Shown: one piece after another, positions 8,488 through 14,997 of the stretch
Layout: each line of letters begins with the position of its first letter
Position numbering within the stretch: the first letter of the stretch is position 1
DNA from: JBEKVE01 sp049514335
GTDB lineage: Bacteria > Actinomycetota > Acidimicrobiia > Acidimicrobiales > UBA8190
Direction of reading: 5' to 3'
Assembly: GCA_049514335.1 (NCBI GenBank)
Contig: JBEKVE010000008.1
Span: 1-35,113 of the forward strand
DNA length: 35,113 bases
The notes under the pieces: generated by a model
Database searches by the model: none
The model's input: the letters and a program-made list of their open reading frames with translations, nothing else
Told to the model about the DNA's origin: nothing
Translations under genes and position numbers: made by a program

Positions 8488-8531
8488 GGCGGTGCCGACC
8501 CGGGCGCGCCGTCGGTGCGCTACCCGGCGTC

Positions 8532-8537
8532 TACATT
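8532..8537 (+). promoter_or_regulatory. -10 box TACATT, predicted leaderless start
   Basis: TACATT ends six bases before the GTG at 8544 and there is no purine-rich ribosome-binding site between. With the usual 6-7 base distance from -10 box to transcription start, the mRNA would begin at or one base before the start codon. No -35 hexamer is recognisable 16-18 bases upstream. Confidence 0.5.
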
Positions 8538-8543
8538 CAAGAC

Positions 8544-9308
8544 GTGTCGCGCACGAGGATGCGCTACGGCCCGCATCGCAGCAATGTCGCCGATCTCTGG
8601 CTCCCGGACGCGGGTCGTGGTGACGTCCCTGTCGTCGTGCTCGTCCACGGTGGCTTCTGGCGTGCGGCGTACACCAAGGTGCTCATGAACGGACTGGCGC
8701 AGTCGGTCAACGAGCGGGGCTGGGCGGCGTGGAACATCGAGTACCGGCGCCTGGGTGCTGTCGGCGGGGGAGGGGGATGGCCCACGACGTTCGACGACGT
8801 CGACGCCGCGGTCGACCATCTCGCCACGCTGCAACGCCTCGATCTGGGCCGCGTGGTGGTGTGCGGGCACTCGGCCGGGGGACACCTGGCGTTGTGGACG
8901 GCGGCCAGACACGCCGAAGCCAAGAGAGCGACGGCGTCCGGCGTCACCGTGCGCGGGGCGCTGTCGCTGGCCGGGATCGTCGATCTGCGGGAGGCCGACC
9001 GCCTCCACCTGGGAGGCGACGCCACGGCGCGGTTGTTGGGCGGACATTGGGAACAGCAGGAGGCCAGATACCGCCAGGCGTCACCGGCGGCCCTGCTCCC
9101 GCTCGGCGTTCCCCAGGTGCTGGTGCACGGGCTCGACGATGGCGTCGTCCCCGCCACCATGAGCGAGGAATACCACGTGCGGGCTTCACAGGCGGGGGAC
9201 GCAGTCCGCTACCTACCGGTGGACGGGGCCGGGCACCGGGACCTCATCGCCGCCGGCGGCCGGGGGTGGGGGGAGGCGCTCGCCCAGCTGGAGCTCCTCA
9301 TCGGCTGA
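8544..9308 (+). CDS. Alpha/beta hydrolase (kynurenine-formamidase/BD-FAE-like)
   Basis: 254-residue alpha/beta hydrolase. The oxyanion motif VLVHGGFWRAAY and the nucleophile elbow CGHSAGGHLALW (Ser in GHSAGG) resemble the esterase/lipase group that includes arylformamidase and feruloyl-type esterases; HGLDDGVVP supplies the acid and GAGHRDLI the histidine. Substrate unknown. The start is a choice between GTG 8544 and ATG 8559; 8544 is preferred because a -10-like TACATT sits exactly six bases upstream and ATG 8559 has only a badly spaced GAGG. It follows the GH13 gene by 56 bases but appears to have its own promoter. Confidence 0.82.
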   Translation: MSRTRMRYGPHRSNVADLWLPDAGRGDVPVVVLVHGGFWRAAYTKVLMNGLAQSVNERGWAAWNIEYRRLGAVGGGGGWPTTFDDVDAAVDHLATLQRLDLGRVVVCGHSAGGHLALWTAARHAEAKRATASGVTVRGALSLAGIVDLREADRLHLGGDATARLLGGHWEQQEARYRQASPAALLPLGVPQVLVHGLDDGVVPATMSEEYHVRASQAGDAVRYLPVDGAGHRDLIAAGGRGWGEALAQLELLIG

Positions 9309-9342
9309 GGGCCCGTGCGTTCAGGCAGCGGGGCGCGGTGAC

Positions 9343-9348
9343 GATACT
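9343..9348 (+). promoter_or_regulatory. -10-like GATACT before the EAL protein gene
   Basis: GATACT ends seven bases before the ATG at 9356 with no ribosome-binding site between, the same layout as the other predicted leaderless starts in the window. If translation instead began at the in-frame GTG 9338 this box would lie inside the coding region. Confidence 0.4.
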
Positions 9349-9355
9349 CACCACC

Positions 9356-11395
9356 ATGGCAGCGGAGACCTCCCCGGGGCCCAGGCCGCAGCCGCAGCCG
9401 CAGCCCGGGCGTGCTGTACGGAGTGCCCGGCTCAGCGCCGACGCCAAGGTGCGCAACCGCCTGTTCCCGAAGACCCGGTCCTGGTTCGCCCTCGAGGCGC
9501 CTCTCGAGCTGCTGAGCCCCCTGTCGGTCCTGCGCCTGCTGTTCGGCCTCGGCATGGTGGTGTGGCCTATCGTGGCCCTCGTGCCGGGACGGCACGCCGT
9601 ACAGGTGCCCACCGCCGGCATCGTCCTCGGCACGGTCGCTGCCACCTGGGTGGGCCTCATCTTCGTGCGGCGGGTGGACACGCTGTGGTGCCACGTTCTG
9701 TTCGCCGTGATCACCATCCAGATCGCCGTGCTCGCGTGGTCAGGTCATGGCACCGCTGTGGCCTACGCCTTCGTGCTCTTCGCCGTCCCCGTCAGCGTCT
9801 GCGCCGCCCTGTTCCTCGCCGTCCGGGCGTTGCTCGGGCACCAGCTCCTCACCGTGGCCGCGCTCGCCGTGGCGCTTGCTCCCGCTCTCGGGTGGCCCAC
9901 GGCTGCAGCGGTGGCATTCGTCGCCGGGTTCGCCTGCCTGTCGGCCGCGCTCACCACGACCTTCCTCATCAAGACGGCGAAGCGTCAGGGCACCTTCGAC
10001 CCCGACACCGGCCTGCCCAACGGTGCCGGCCTCACCCAGCGGGTGGGTGCGGCCGGTGGCCGCCCGTCCTTCGTGGTGGCGGTGGTCCACCTGAAGGGGA
10101 TCGACGAGGCCCGTCAGGCCCTCGGGTACGAGGTCGGCACGGAGCTCCTGCGCCGGGCGGTGGAGGACGTGGGCCAGGTCCTGCCGCCGGCCACGTTCAT
10201 CGGAAGGGTGGACGGTGACGAGCTCGTGGTGACTTCGGGATTCGTCCCGACCGACGACAGCGCGACGCGGGCCGGGCGCGAAGAGGAAGCCGTCACGTTG
10301 GCCGAGACCCTGGCGGGTGCGGTGAACGCCGGCCGGTACCTCGTCGGCGACATCGAGGTGTCCCTGCGGAGCCACGTCGGGTTGGCAGTGGCGCCGTGGG
10401 ACGGCGTGGATGTCCCCGAACTGGTCCGCCGGGCGTCGGTGAGCGCCGGCCGGGCCGCCACGCAGGGCAAGGCACACGTGCTGTGGGGCGGCGACTTCGG
10501 CGCCATGACGGCGGGGGACCTGGCCTTGCTGTCGCAGCTCCGGCTGGCTTCGGAGCGCGAGGAGCTGACCCTCAGCTATCAACCGCAGATCCGCACCGTG
10601 TCCGGGCGGCTGGCGTCGGTCGAGGCCCTGCTGCGCTGGCGCCATCCCACGCTCGGCGACGTCCCGCCCGGGCGCTTCATCGCGCTGGCGGAGCGGACCG
10701 GGCTCATCGGCCGATTGACGGACTGGGTCATCGGCGAGGCACTCGACGCGCAGGTCCGCTGGCGGGCAGCGGGGTTCGACATCCCGGTGTCGATCAACCT
10801 CTCCCCGACCAGCCTGACCGAGCCGGAACTCCCCGACCGGATCCTGGCCGAGCTGGCCCGGCGCGGTCTCCCTGCGCCGTGCCTCACGGTCGAGGTGACC
10901 GAGACGGGCGCCATCGACATGGTCCAGGCGGTGAGCCTGCTGCGACCCCTGCACGATCAAGGGGTGCGGATCGCCATCGACGACTTCGGGGCCGGGTACA
11001 CGTCGTTGGCGGTGCTCCCGGACCTCCCCCTCGACGAGCTGAAGGTGGACCAGCGCTTCGTCCTGCGGTCGTCGACGTCTCCTGCCGACGACGCCATCGT
11101 CCGCACCGTCAGGGCGCTGGCGCACCGCCTCGGTCTCGATGCCGTGGCCGAAGGGGTCGAGACGGGGGAGCTGTTGGAGCGCATGTCCACGTACGGGTTC
11201 GACCTGTTACAGGGCTACTTCCTGTCGCGGCCGCTGGCCGAGCCGGATCTCGTCGCCTTCGCCCGCCGCCGGGCCCAGGAGCTGGCCGGCGGGCGCGCTG
11301 CTGCAGGGGGGGCGGTGGGCGGGGCCGCTGACGACGGTGCTCCTCGCGCCGCGCGCCGGGTGCGCGTCCCGAACAGCCTCGTTCCCCCGAGATGA
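9356..11395 (+). CDS. Membrane-bound degenerate-GGDEF/EAL c-di-GMP phosphodiesterase
   Basis: 679-residue signalling protein. A Pro/Gln-rich N-terminus (8-18) is followed by about six hydrophobic helices (55-205), a GGDEF-type domain (about 215-375; DTGLPNGAGL at its start) whose signature reads DGDEL (286-290) instead of GGDEF, and a complete EAL domain (about 390-640). The EAL catalytic set is intact: Glu423 in VEALLRW, Asn481 in INLSP, Glu513/Glu516 region in VEVTET, Asp542-Asp543 in IDDFGAGYTSL, Lys563, Glu599 in EGVET and Gln619 in LQGYF. It therefore likely hydrolyses c-di-GMP at the inner membrane face, with the GGDEF domain probably non-catalytic or GTP-sensing. ATG 9356 is chosen; GTG 9338 is possible. 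ATGA overlap couples it to plsC. Confidence 0.9.
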   Translation: MAAETSPGPRPQPQPQPGRAVRSARLSADAKVRNRLFPKTRSWFALEAPLELLSPLSVLRLLFGLGMVVWPIVALVPGRHAVQVPTAGIVLGTVAATWVGLIFVRRVDTLWCHVLFAVITIQIAVLAWSGHGTAVAYAFVLFAVPVSVCAALFLAVRALLGHQLLTVAALAVALAPALGWPTAAAVAFVAGFACLSAALTTTFLIKTAKRQGTFDPDTGLPNGAGLTQRVGAAGGRPSFVVAVVHLKGIDEARQALGYEVGTELLRRAVEDVGQVLPPATFIGRVDGDELVVTSGFVPTDDSATRAGREEEAVTLAETLAGAVNAGRYLVGDIEVSLRSHVGLAVAPWDGVDVPELVRRASVSAGRAATQGKAHVLWGGDFGAMTAGDLALLSQLRLASEREELTLSYQPQIRTVSGRLASVEALLRWRHPTLGDVPPGRFIALAERTGLIGRLTDWVIGEALDAQVRWRAAGFDIPVSINLSPTSLTEPELPDRILAELARRGLPAPCLTVEVTETGAIDMVQAVSLLRPLHDQGVRIAIDDFGAGYTSLAVLPDLPLDELKVDQRFVLRSSTSPADDAIVRTVRALAHRLGLDAVAEGVETGELLERMSTYGFDLLQGYFLSRPLAEPDLVAFARRRAQELAGGRAAAGGAVGGAADDGAPRAARRVRVPNSLVPPR

Positions 11396-12117
11396 GCGGC
11401 CGGGTCCCCCGCTTCCTGCGGCTCCAGCTCAGCCGCGTCATCCTCGTCGTCGCCGTGGTCCTGCTCCTGCCGACGATCGCCGTCGTCGAGCGCGTGCGCA
11501 GGGGTGCGGGGCGCCTGGTCATCCGCCGCTGTGTCCCGGCTGTGGCGCGTCTGTGCGGGGTCGTCTTCGAGGTGCGCGCCGCTCCGGATCCAGACGACGC
11601 CCAGTCGTGCATCTTCGTGCCCAACCATTCGAGCCTCCTGGACATCCCGGCCGTGCTCATGGCCCGGCCCGACGTCCGCTTCGTCGCCGCGGCGGGACTG
11701 TTCCACGTTCCGCTGCTCGCCGCGGCCATGCGCGCCCTTGACACCGTCCCCATCGAACGGCGCCGTCCAGAGCGGGCGCGTCGCCAACTCGAGGAGTTGG
11801 CAAGCTCCGCCGGCGATGGGGCGTTCCGGATCGTCATCTTTCCCGAGGGTGCGCTCGCCCCACCGGGCGGGAGGCTTCCGTTCAAGACCGGTGCCTTCGC
11901 CCTGGCCATTCAAGCCGGCGTGCCGGTCGTCCCCATCGCCATCCACAACACCGGCCGCGTCCTGCCGCCCCACACCCGTCTGGCGCTCAGGCCGGGAAGG
12001 GTCGTGGTGGAGGTGCTCGCTCCCGTGGCGGTCACGGGGCTCGGGATCGACGACCGGGGGGCATTGCGCGATCAGGTCAGCATCGTCGTCCAGGAGGCGT
12101 TGCGGACGGCCCGCTGA
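11392..12117 (+). CDS. 1-acyl-sn-glycerol-3-phosphate acyltransferase-like (PlsC family)
   Basis: 241-residue membrane-associated acyltransferase. An N-terminal hydrophobic helix (about 15-32) is followed by the acceptor-site HX4D motif in NHSSLLDI (His79, Asp84), the IERRRPERA segment (121-129) and the FPEGALAP motif (150-157), which in PlsC is usually FPEGTRS. It probably transfers an acyl chain to lysophosphatidic acid or another lysolipid in phospholipid synthesis; the altered third motif leaves acceptor identity open. Its ATG overlaps the stop of the EAL-protein gene (ATGA), so the two are co-translated. Confidence 0.88.
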   Translation: MSGRVPRFLRLQLSRVILVVAVVLLLPTIAVVERVRRGAGRLVIRRCVPAVARLCGVVFEVRAAPDPDDAQSCIFVPNHSSLLDIPAVLMARPDVRFVAAAGLFHVPLLAAAMRALDTVPIERRRPERARRQLEELASSAGDGAFRIVIFPEGALAPPGGRLPFKTGAFALAIQAGVPVVPIAIHNTGRVLPPHTRLALRPGRVVVEVLAPVAVTGLGIDDRGALRDQVSIVVQEALRTAR

Positions 12118-12386
12118 GACCGCCGAAGACCCCGGAAGCGACCACCCGACGACGACGTGACCGGGCCGACTGCAGCGCTCGCGCCGGCGGAAGCATCCGG
12201 GCCTGCGTTCGCTGCTCCTCCTCGGAGCGGCTACGATGCATGTCGACCCCTCGGTTCGAGCACGCAGGCCGAGCGATGTGCTGACCCGTTCGGCAATACG
12301 ATGCGTCGCCGAGAGGAGTCCCATGATCGTGCCTACCCTGCGTCGGCGGTCTGGCGATCGTCACCGTCGGCTGGTGGAGGGCGATC
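12118..12386. promoter_or_regulatory. Leader region before the HTH-sigma block
   Basis: 269 bases without a standard gene. Two TACGAT boxes (about 12232-12237 and 12296-12301) resemble -10 elements, and a third copy of the same hexamer lies before the cold-shock gene at 13779-13784. A short reading frame with a good ribosome-binding site starts at 12323. No clear -35 hexamers. Confidence 0.35.
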
Positions 12387-12394
12387 ATGCCTAG
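12323..12394 (+). CDS. Possible 23-residue leader peptide
   Basis: ATG at 12323 is preceded by GAGAGGAG with a 4-base gap, the best ribosome-binding site in this part of the window, and a TACGAT -10-like box 21 bases upstream. The frame encodes 23 mostly basic residues (MIVPTLRRRSGDRH...) and its TAG lies 5 bases inside the next gene, a layout that would allow translational coupling. No homology is recognised and it may be untranslated. Confidence 0.3.
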   Translation: MIVPTLRRRSGDRHRRLVEGDHA

Positions 12395-12758
12395 GGGGAA
12401 CTCGCACGATCAGCGGCCGCGTCGTAGCGAGGACAGCGAGGACCGGCCGCGTCACTCCAACGGCCCGCGTCAGCCGCGGCGCAGCATCGACGAGGAGGTC
12501 GTCACCCTCAGGGAGACCGGGCGCAGCTATGCGGCTGTGGCCCGAAGCCTGGGGCTGAAGCGGTCCGCCGACGCGCATGCGTCGTTCGTGCGGGCTCTGC
12601 GAAGCCGCCCGGACGTCGAGCGGGTGGCCATGGCCAAACGCGAGAGCGACAGGCTCGATCTTCTCGAGACTCGGATCAGGGACCGCGACGCCGCCGATCC
12701 GACCAAGCTGAACCGTCGCCTGACGGCGCTCGAAAAGCTCCGCCAGAACCTTCAATAG
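12387..12758 (+). CDS. Small putative helix-turn-helix protein
   Basis: 123-residue basic protein that I do not recognise. Residues 1-33 are Arg/Pro/Ser-rich and probably disordered. Residues 37-75 (EVVTLRETGRSYAAVARSL followed by GLKRSADAHASFVRALRSRP) have the spacing of a helix-turn-helix with a SYAAVARSLGLK turn. The C-terminal third (80-123) is charged and likely helical, possibly a coiled coil. GGAGGG lies about 6 bases before the ATG. It precedes the sigma factor gene by 48 bases on the same strand, so co-transcription and a nucleic-acid role are reasonable inferences. Confidence 0.65.
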   Translation: MPRGNSHDQRPRRSEDSEDRPRHSNGPRQPRRSIDEEVVTLRETGRSYAAVARSLGLKRSADAHASFVRALRSRPDVERVAMAKRESDRLDLLETRIRDRDAADPTKLNRRLTALEKLRQNLQ

Positions 12759-12806
12759 GATCGATCCGGTGACAGTCGCACGGCGACGACATGGTGGTCC
12801 GATCGC

Positions 12807-13742
12807 ATGGTCATGAAGCGGGCAGAGAGCGCGACCGAGGACATCGTCAAGCTCTATCTCTCCGAGATCGGGGAGTTCAAGCTCCTCGACAAGTGCGATG
12901 AGGCCAGGCTGGCGCAAGCCATCGAGGCAGGCCGCGAGGCCGCTGCCGAGCAATTGGCGGCCGATGTCGGCCCGGCCCGACGACGGGTGCTGCGCCGGCT
13001 CGTGCGCGAGGGCGAGGACGCGCACCGCGTCTTCGTCCAGGCGAACCTCCGCCTCGTGGTGTCGATCGCCAAGCGCTACCAGGCGTCAGGACTGCCACTG
13101 CTCGACCTCGTGCAGGAGGGCAACCTCGGTCTGATCCACGCCGTCGAGAAGTTCGACTGGCGCAAGGGGTTCAAGTTCTCCACCTACGCGACGTGGTGGA
13201 TCCGGCAGGCGATCAGCAGGGGCATCGCCAACACGGGCCGGACCATCCGCCTGCCGGTCCATGCCCGCGATTCGCTGACGAGGATAAGCCAGGCCCGCTC
13301 CGACCTGGCGTTGCGGCTCGGACGTCCTGCCACCTTGGACGAGCTGGCGGCGGAGACGATGATGACGCGCGAGGCGTTGGAGGAGACGCTCGGCTGGCGC
13401 TCCGAGCCCTTGTCGCTGTCGGACCCGTTGAGCGACGACGGCGACAGCACGTTGGGTGACGTGGCGCTGTCCGACGTCCACGCCGTCACACCGTTCGATC
13501 AGGCGGCGGCGTCGATGCTGCCGCGTGAGATCGGGCGACTGCTCGCCACGCTGGACGACCGCGAGGCCACGATCGTCCGCTTGCGCTTCGGTCTCGATCG
13601 CGGCGAGCCTCTGACGCTCGAGGAGGTCGGCCGCCAATTCCAGCTCACGCGGGAGCGAATCAGGCAGATCGAGGCCAAAGCCATGTCGAAGCTCCGTCAT
13701 CCGAGCGTGTGCCGCAATGCGAGGGATCTGGTCGAGGGCTGA
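12807..13742 (+). CDS. Group-2 type RNA polymerase sigma-70 factor
   Basis: 311-residue primary-like sigma factor lacking region 1.1. Region 1.2 is TEDIVKLYLSEIGEFKLL (10-27); region 2 is ANLRLVVSIAKRY (79-91), DLVQEGNLGLIHAVEKFDW (100-118) and the melting/-10-recognition segment FKFSTYATWWIRQAI (122-136); region 3 spans about 145-225; region 4 has the -35-recognition HTH LTLEEVGRQFQLTRERIRQI (269-288). The -10-contacting residues are conserved as in housekeeping sigma factors, so it should read ordinary -10 sequences under some alternate condition. Length is typical of group-2 (SigB/HrdA/C/D-like) factors. No ribosome-binding site precedes ATG 12807 or the alternative ATG 12813; no other in-frame start follows the upstream TAG. 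Confidence 0.93.
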   Translation: MVMKRAESATEDIVKLYLSEIGEFKLLDKCDEARLAQAIEAGREAAAEQLAADVGPARRRVLRRLVREGEDAHRVFVQANLRLVVSIAKRYQASGLPLLDLVQEGNLGLIHAVEKFDWRKGFKFSTYATWWIRQAISRGIANTGRTIRLPVHARDSLTRISQARSDLALRLGRPATLDELAAETMMTREALEETLGWRSEPLSLSDPLSDDGDSTLGDVALSDVHAVTPFDQAAASMLPREIGRLLATLDDREATIVRLRFGLDRGEPLTLEEVGRQFQLTRERIRQIEAKAMSKLRHPSVCRNARDLVEG

Positions 13743-13778
13743 ACAGACCCTCCGGCGGTCGATGCGACAGCGCTCTGC

Positions 13779-13784
13779 TACGAT
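13779..13784 (+). promoter_or_regulatory. -10-like TACGAT and long leader of the cold-shock gene
   Basis: TACGAT lies about 98 bases before the cold-shock ATG, which would give a 5' leader of about 90 bases, in keeping with the long structured leaders of cold-shock mRNAs. CTCC and GGAG tracts near 13847 and 13867 could pair just upstream of the ribosome-binding site. The assignment is by eye. Confidence 0.35.
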
Positions 13785-13882
13785 GGAAGCTGCGCTCCAC
13801 CCAATGTCACGCAAGAAGAGCGCCATTGCCGGGTTTCTGCAAGTCTCCCCGCAAGGTTCGTGCGTGGAGAGAGGAAACAGAA

Positions 13883-14089
13883 ATGGCAACAGGAACTGTG
13901 AAGTGGTTCAACGCGACCAAGGGTTTCGGCTTTATCGCACCCGAGGACGGAGGCGAGGACCTCTTCGTGCACCAGAGTGAGATCCAGGTGACCGGCTACC
14001 GTGAGCTGGTAGAGGGTCAGCGCGTCGAGTTCGACGTGACCAAGGGTCAGAAGGGGATGCAGGCCAGCGCGGTCAAGCCGCTCAGCTGA
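13883..14089 (+). CDS. Cold-shock protein (CspA family)
   Basis: 68-residue single-domain cold-shock protein. It begins MATGTVKWFNATKGFGFI, carries RNP1 (KGFGFI) and RNP2 (DLFVHQ), and has the normal family length. It binds single-stranded RNA and DNA as a chaperone of nucleic-acid structure. AGAGAGGAAA provides the ribosome-binding site about 6 bases before ATG 13883. It follows the sigma factor gene on the same strand after 140 bases, and is closed by a strong hairpin at 14099-14138. Confidence 0.96.
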   Translation: MATGTVKWFNATKGFGFIAPEDGGEDLFVHQSEIQVTGYRELVEGQRVEFDVTKGQKGMQASAVKPLS

Positions 14090-14098
14090 CCGATCCCC

Positions 14099-14138
14099 GA
14101 CCACCACGAGCGGGCCCTCGTGGCCCCTCGTGGTGGTC
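14099..14138. terminator. Long hairpin between convergent csp and SDR genes
   Basis: GACCACCACGAG (14099-14110) pairs perfectly with CTCGTGGTGGTC (14127-14138), and inside the loop GGGCC (14112-14116) pairs with GGCCC (14122-14126), giving about 17 base pairs with one bulged base. There is no T-tract. Its place between two converging genes suggests bidirectional termination or mRNA 3'-end protection. Confidence 0.75.
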
Positions 14139-14140
14139 AC

Positions 14141-14159
14141 CCGGTCGGGATTCGACCGG
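14141..14159. terminator. Second hairpin between csp and SDR genes
   Basis: CCGGTCG (14141-14147) pairs with CGACCGG (14153-14159) over a 5-base loop, two bases after the longer hairpin. It probably serves the minus-strand SDR gene ending at 14184. Confidence 0.5.
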
Positions 14160-14183
14160 TCGCAGAGGCACCCGTGGTCGGGC

Positions 14184-14942
14184 TCAGAGCATCTCGGCGA
14201 CGAAGTCGGGTAGATCGCCCACGATCCGGTAATGCCCGGCCAAGCTGTCGTCGCGCGCCAACTCGACGACGGCGTCGGCCACCTCCCCGGGCGTGAGCAG
14301 GGGAAGGATCTCTCGGGCCTGTCGGGCCCATGCTGCTTCTGTCGTGCCGTCCCCCGACTTGCCGAGCAGCGGCGTGTCGACCAATGCCGGCAGCACGGCG
14401 TTGACACGGATGCCGTGGGTCCGGTGAAGACCCGCACACGCCCGTGTGAACATCACGACACCCGCTTTCGTGGCGGAGTAGCCGGGCTCTTCCTCCAGGG
14501 GAAGCAGCGCCCCCAGGGACGCGATGTTCACGATGGCACCACCGCCACGCCGGCGGAGATGGTCGAGGGCGAGCCGGGTGCCCACGATGACAGCACCCAG
14601 GTTGATCGTGACCTGGTGGGCCAGCGCGGTGGGGTCCGTGGCGGGCCAGACGGGCTCCCCGCACACGACGCCGGCGTTGTTGCACAGGATGTCGATCCCG
14701 CCGAAGCGCTCGACGGTCATGTCGAACATGGCCGTGAGGTCCCTGATGTGAGCGACATCGGTCCGCACGTACACAGCTGTGCCGCCGCCTTCGCTGATGC
14801 CGCCCACGACGTCCTGCCCACCGCGCTCGTCGATGTCGGCCACGACGACCGACGATCCCAGCGCCGCCAGGGCCTGGGCGCACGCTGCGCCGATGCCCGA
14901 CCCGGCCCCGGTGACCACGGCGACCTTTCCGTCGATCTCCAC
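14184..14942 (-). CDS. Short-chain dehydrogenase/reductase
   Basis: 252-residue classical SDR. The cofactor motif TGAGSGIG (residues 11-18), ADID after beta-2 (favouring NAD), NNAG, the catalytic Ser in IVNIASLGA and YSATK are all present. Substrate unknown. The start GTG (14942) was chosen because the protein then begins with the usual short lead-in EIDGKVAVVTG and a TATCAT box stands exactly six bases upstream, with no ribosome-binding site. Downstream it converges on the cold-shock gene. It lies 55 bases after the MFS gene but seems separately transcribed. Confidence 0.9.
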   Translation of the reverse strand: MEIDGKVAVVTGAGSGIGAACAQALAALGSSVVVADIDERGGQDVVGGISEGGGTAVYVRTDVAHIRDLTAMFDMTVERFGGIDILCNNAGVVCGEPVWPATDPTALAHQVTINLGAVIVGTRLALDHLRRRGGGAIVNIASLGALLPLEEEPGYSATKAGVVMFTRACAGLHRTHGIRVNAVLPALVDTPLLGKSGDGTTEAAWARQAREILPLLTPGEVADAVVELARDDSLAGHYRIVGDLPDFVAEML

Positions 14943-14948
14943 GGGGCG

Positions 14949-14954
14949 ATGATA
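14949..14954 (-). promoter_or_regulatory. -10 box TATCAT, predicted leaderless start of SDR
   Basis: Read on the - strand, TATCAT is followed by six bases and then GTG. No ribosome-binding site and no -35 hexamer are visible. The match to the actinobacterial -10 consensus TAnnnT is complete. Confidence 0.55.
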
Positions 14955-14997
14955 GAGGTCGGTTCCGAGTGGGGCGGCGGGGATCGCCCGCCGGGAG

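Noticed and set aside
9740..11125. Long minus-strand frame opposite the EAL protein
   Set aside because: Low-complexity Arg/Gly/Gln sequence with no family features; shadow of the well-supported plus-strand gene.
12240..12290. tRNA-like TPsiC arm GGTTCGAG
   Set aside because: No acceptor stem, anticodon arm or CCA-compatible end could be paired around it.
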